DNA from: DATBDE01 sp036270095
GTDB lineage: Bacteria; Actinomycetota; Thermoleophilia; Solirubrobacterales; Solirubrobacteraceae
Direction: 5' to 3'
Assembly (NCBI GenBank): GCA_036270095.1
Contig: DATBDE010000134.1
Location: 1 to 5,736, forward strand
Length of the DNA: 5,736 bases
The notes beneath the pieces were generated by a model. The model was given only the letters and a program-made list of their open reading frames with translations. It did no database searches and had not been told where the DNA came from. Both the position numbers and the translations under genes were made by a program. This document shows, one piece after another, positions 5,000-5,736 of this stretch. Within the stretch, counting starts at the first letter, position 1, and each line of letters begins with the position of its first letter.

Positions 5000-5736
5000 C
5001 TAGGCGTGAATCACAGGCTCGGTCGCGACGCGCTCGATGTTCGCCCCGAGGTCCCGCAGCCGCTCGTCGATGCGCTCGTAACCGCGATCGATCTGGCGGA
5101 TGTTCCCGATCTCGCTGCGCCCGCGGGCGCACAGGGCGGCGATCAGCATCGCCATGCCGGCGCGGATGTCCGGCGACTCCAGGCGCTCGCCCCGCAGCCG
5201 CTTGGGGCCGGTGACGATCGCCCGGTGGGGGTCGCAGAGCACGATGTCCGCGCCCATGAGCACGAGCTTGTCGGTGAAGATCAGGCGGTTCTCGAACATC
5301 CACTCGTGCACGAGGACCGAGCCCTCCGACTGGGTCGCGACGGCGACGGCAATCGAGGTCAGGTCCGCCGGGAAGGCCGGCCAGGGCCCGTCCTGGAGCT
5401 TGAGCTTGTAGTCGCCGGCGTCGCGCGAGATGACGAGCTTCTGGCCGCCGGGCACGAGGATGTCGCCGCCATCGAGCTCGGAGTGCAGCCCCAGGCGCTC
5501 GAAGACGAGCCGGATCATGCGCAGGTCCTCGGGGACGACCTCGCGGATGCGCAGCTCGCCGCCGGTCACGCCGGCCAGGGCCATGAACGAGCCGACCTCG
5601 ATGTGGTCGGCGCCGATGCGGTGCCGGCAGCCGCCGAGCTGGTCGCGCCCGGTGACGGTGAGGACGTTGGAGCCGATGCCGCTGATCTCGGCGCCCATCT
5701 CGATGAGCATGCGGGCCAGGTCCTGCACGTGGGGCT
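5000..5736 (-). CDS. murA: UDP-N-acetylglucosamine 1-carboxyvinyltransferase (MurA), C-terminal part, 5' end outside window
   Basis: MurA transfers enolpyruvate from PEP to UDP-GlcNAc in the cytoplasm, the first committed step of peptidoglycan synthesis. About 244 C-terminal residues are present, of a usual ~420; the reading frame stays open to the window edge, so the GTG at 5728 is internal and not a start. The visible part opens with the family's PHVQDLARML segment. FPADLTSI (5371-5348) carries the aspartate equivalent to E. coli Asp305. FENRLIF follows, then SPDIRAGMAMLIAAL and IDRGYERIDERLRDLGANIERV, which includes the arginine equivalent to E. coli Arg397. The active-site loop with Cys115 (or its Asp variant) lies upstream, outside the window, so catalytic competence and fosfomycin sensitivity cannot be judged. 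The stop TAG is 24 bases before hisZ on the same strand, so co-transcription is likely. EPSP synthase (AroA) is the only close alternative fold, and the DRGYERI tail favours MurA. Confidence 0.93.
   Translation of the reverse strand, partial: PHVQDLARMLIEMGAEISGIGSNVLTVTGRDQLGGCRHRIGADHIEVGSFMALAGVTGGELRIREVVPEDLRMIRLVFERLGLHSELDGGDILVPGGQKLVISRDAGDYKLKLQDGPWPAFPADLTSIAVAVATQSEGSVLVHEWMFENRLIFTDKLVLMGADIVLCDPHRAIVTGPKRLRGERLESPDIRAGMAMLIAALCARGRSEIGNIRQIDRGYERIDERLRDLGANIERVATEPVIHA

Noticed and set aside
3844..5214. Long plus-strand open frame of about 456 codons
   Set aside because: It is antisense to hisG, hisZ and murA, with Arg/Ala/Pro/Ser low-complexity content and no motif; an artefact of GC-rich coding sequence.

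Overview
This window is a tightly packed, entirely minus-strand block of housekeeping genes. Transcription runs from the right edge to the left: murA (3' part only), hisZ, hisG, hisD, hisB, hisH, hisA. The sequence is very GC-rich with strong G/C bias at third positions, and hisG, hisB, hisH and hisA start with GTG. A short HisG paired with HisZ, a stand-alone HisB and a HisA lacking the PriA arginine make a typical Streptomyces/Mycobacterium-type actinobacterium unlikely. A deep-branching, high-GC lineage such as Thermoleophilia (Solirubrobacterales) is my best guess. This is inference, not proof; other high-GC phyla remain possible.

Right part (4976-5736): the C-terminal ~244 residues of MurA, the first committed enzyme of peptidoglycan synthesis, then a 24-base gap carrying the hisZ ribosome binding site. 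Centre (1487-4975): hisZ, hisG, hisD and hisB, joined by 1-4 base stop/start overlaps (GTGA, TGATG, GTGA), which suggests translational coupling. At 1395-1490 the pattern changes. The conserved start of HisH lies about 95 bases past the hisB stop, and the spacer holds a strong GC hairpin. The nominal HisH start is a GTG overlapping the hisB stop, which would add a 32-residue Arg/Gly/Ala-rich leader. Left part (49-774): hisA, overlapping the hisH stop by one base (TAGTG). After hisA, the last 48 bases have much lower GC and carry a repeat-like motif.

Together the six his genes supply: the first step (HisG with regulatory subunit HisZ, PRPP + ATP to phosphoribosyl-ATP); the isomerase step (HisA); the glutaminase half of imidazole-glycerol-phosphate synthase (HisH, whose partner HisF is not in the window); the dehydratase step (HisB); and the final two oxidations (HisD). 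hisC, hisF, hisI/hisE and a histidinol phosphatase gene are not here. No promoter, terminator, RNA gene, CRISPR array or complete mobile element is visible. I do not see a new biological system. The points worth checking are the hisH start and spacer, the repeat-like left edge, the murA-his linkage, and the HisG/HisZ and HisA subtypes.
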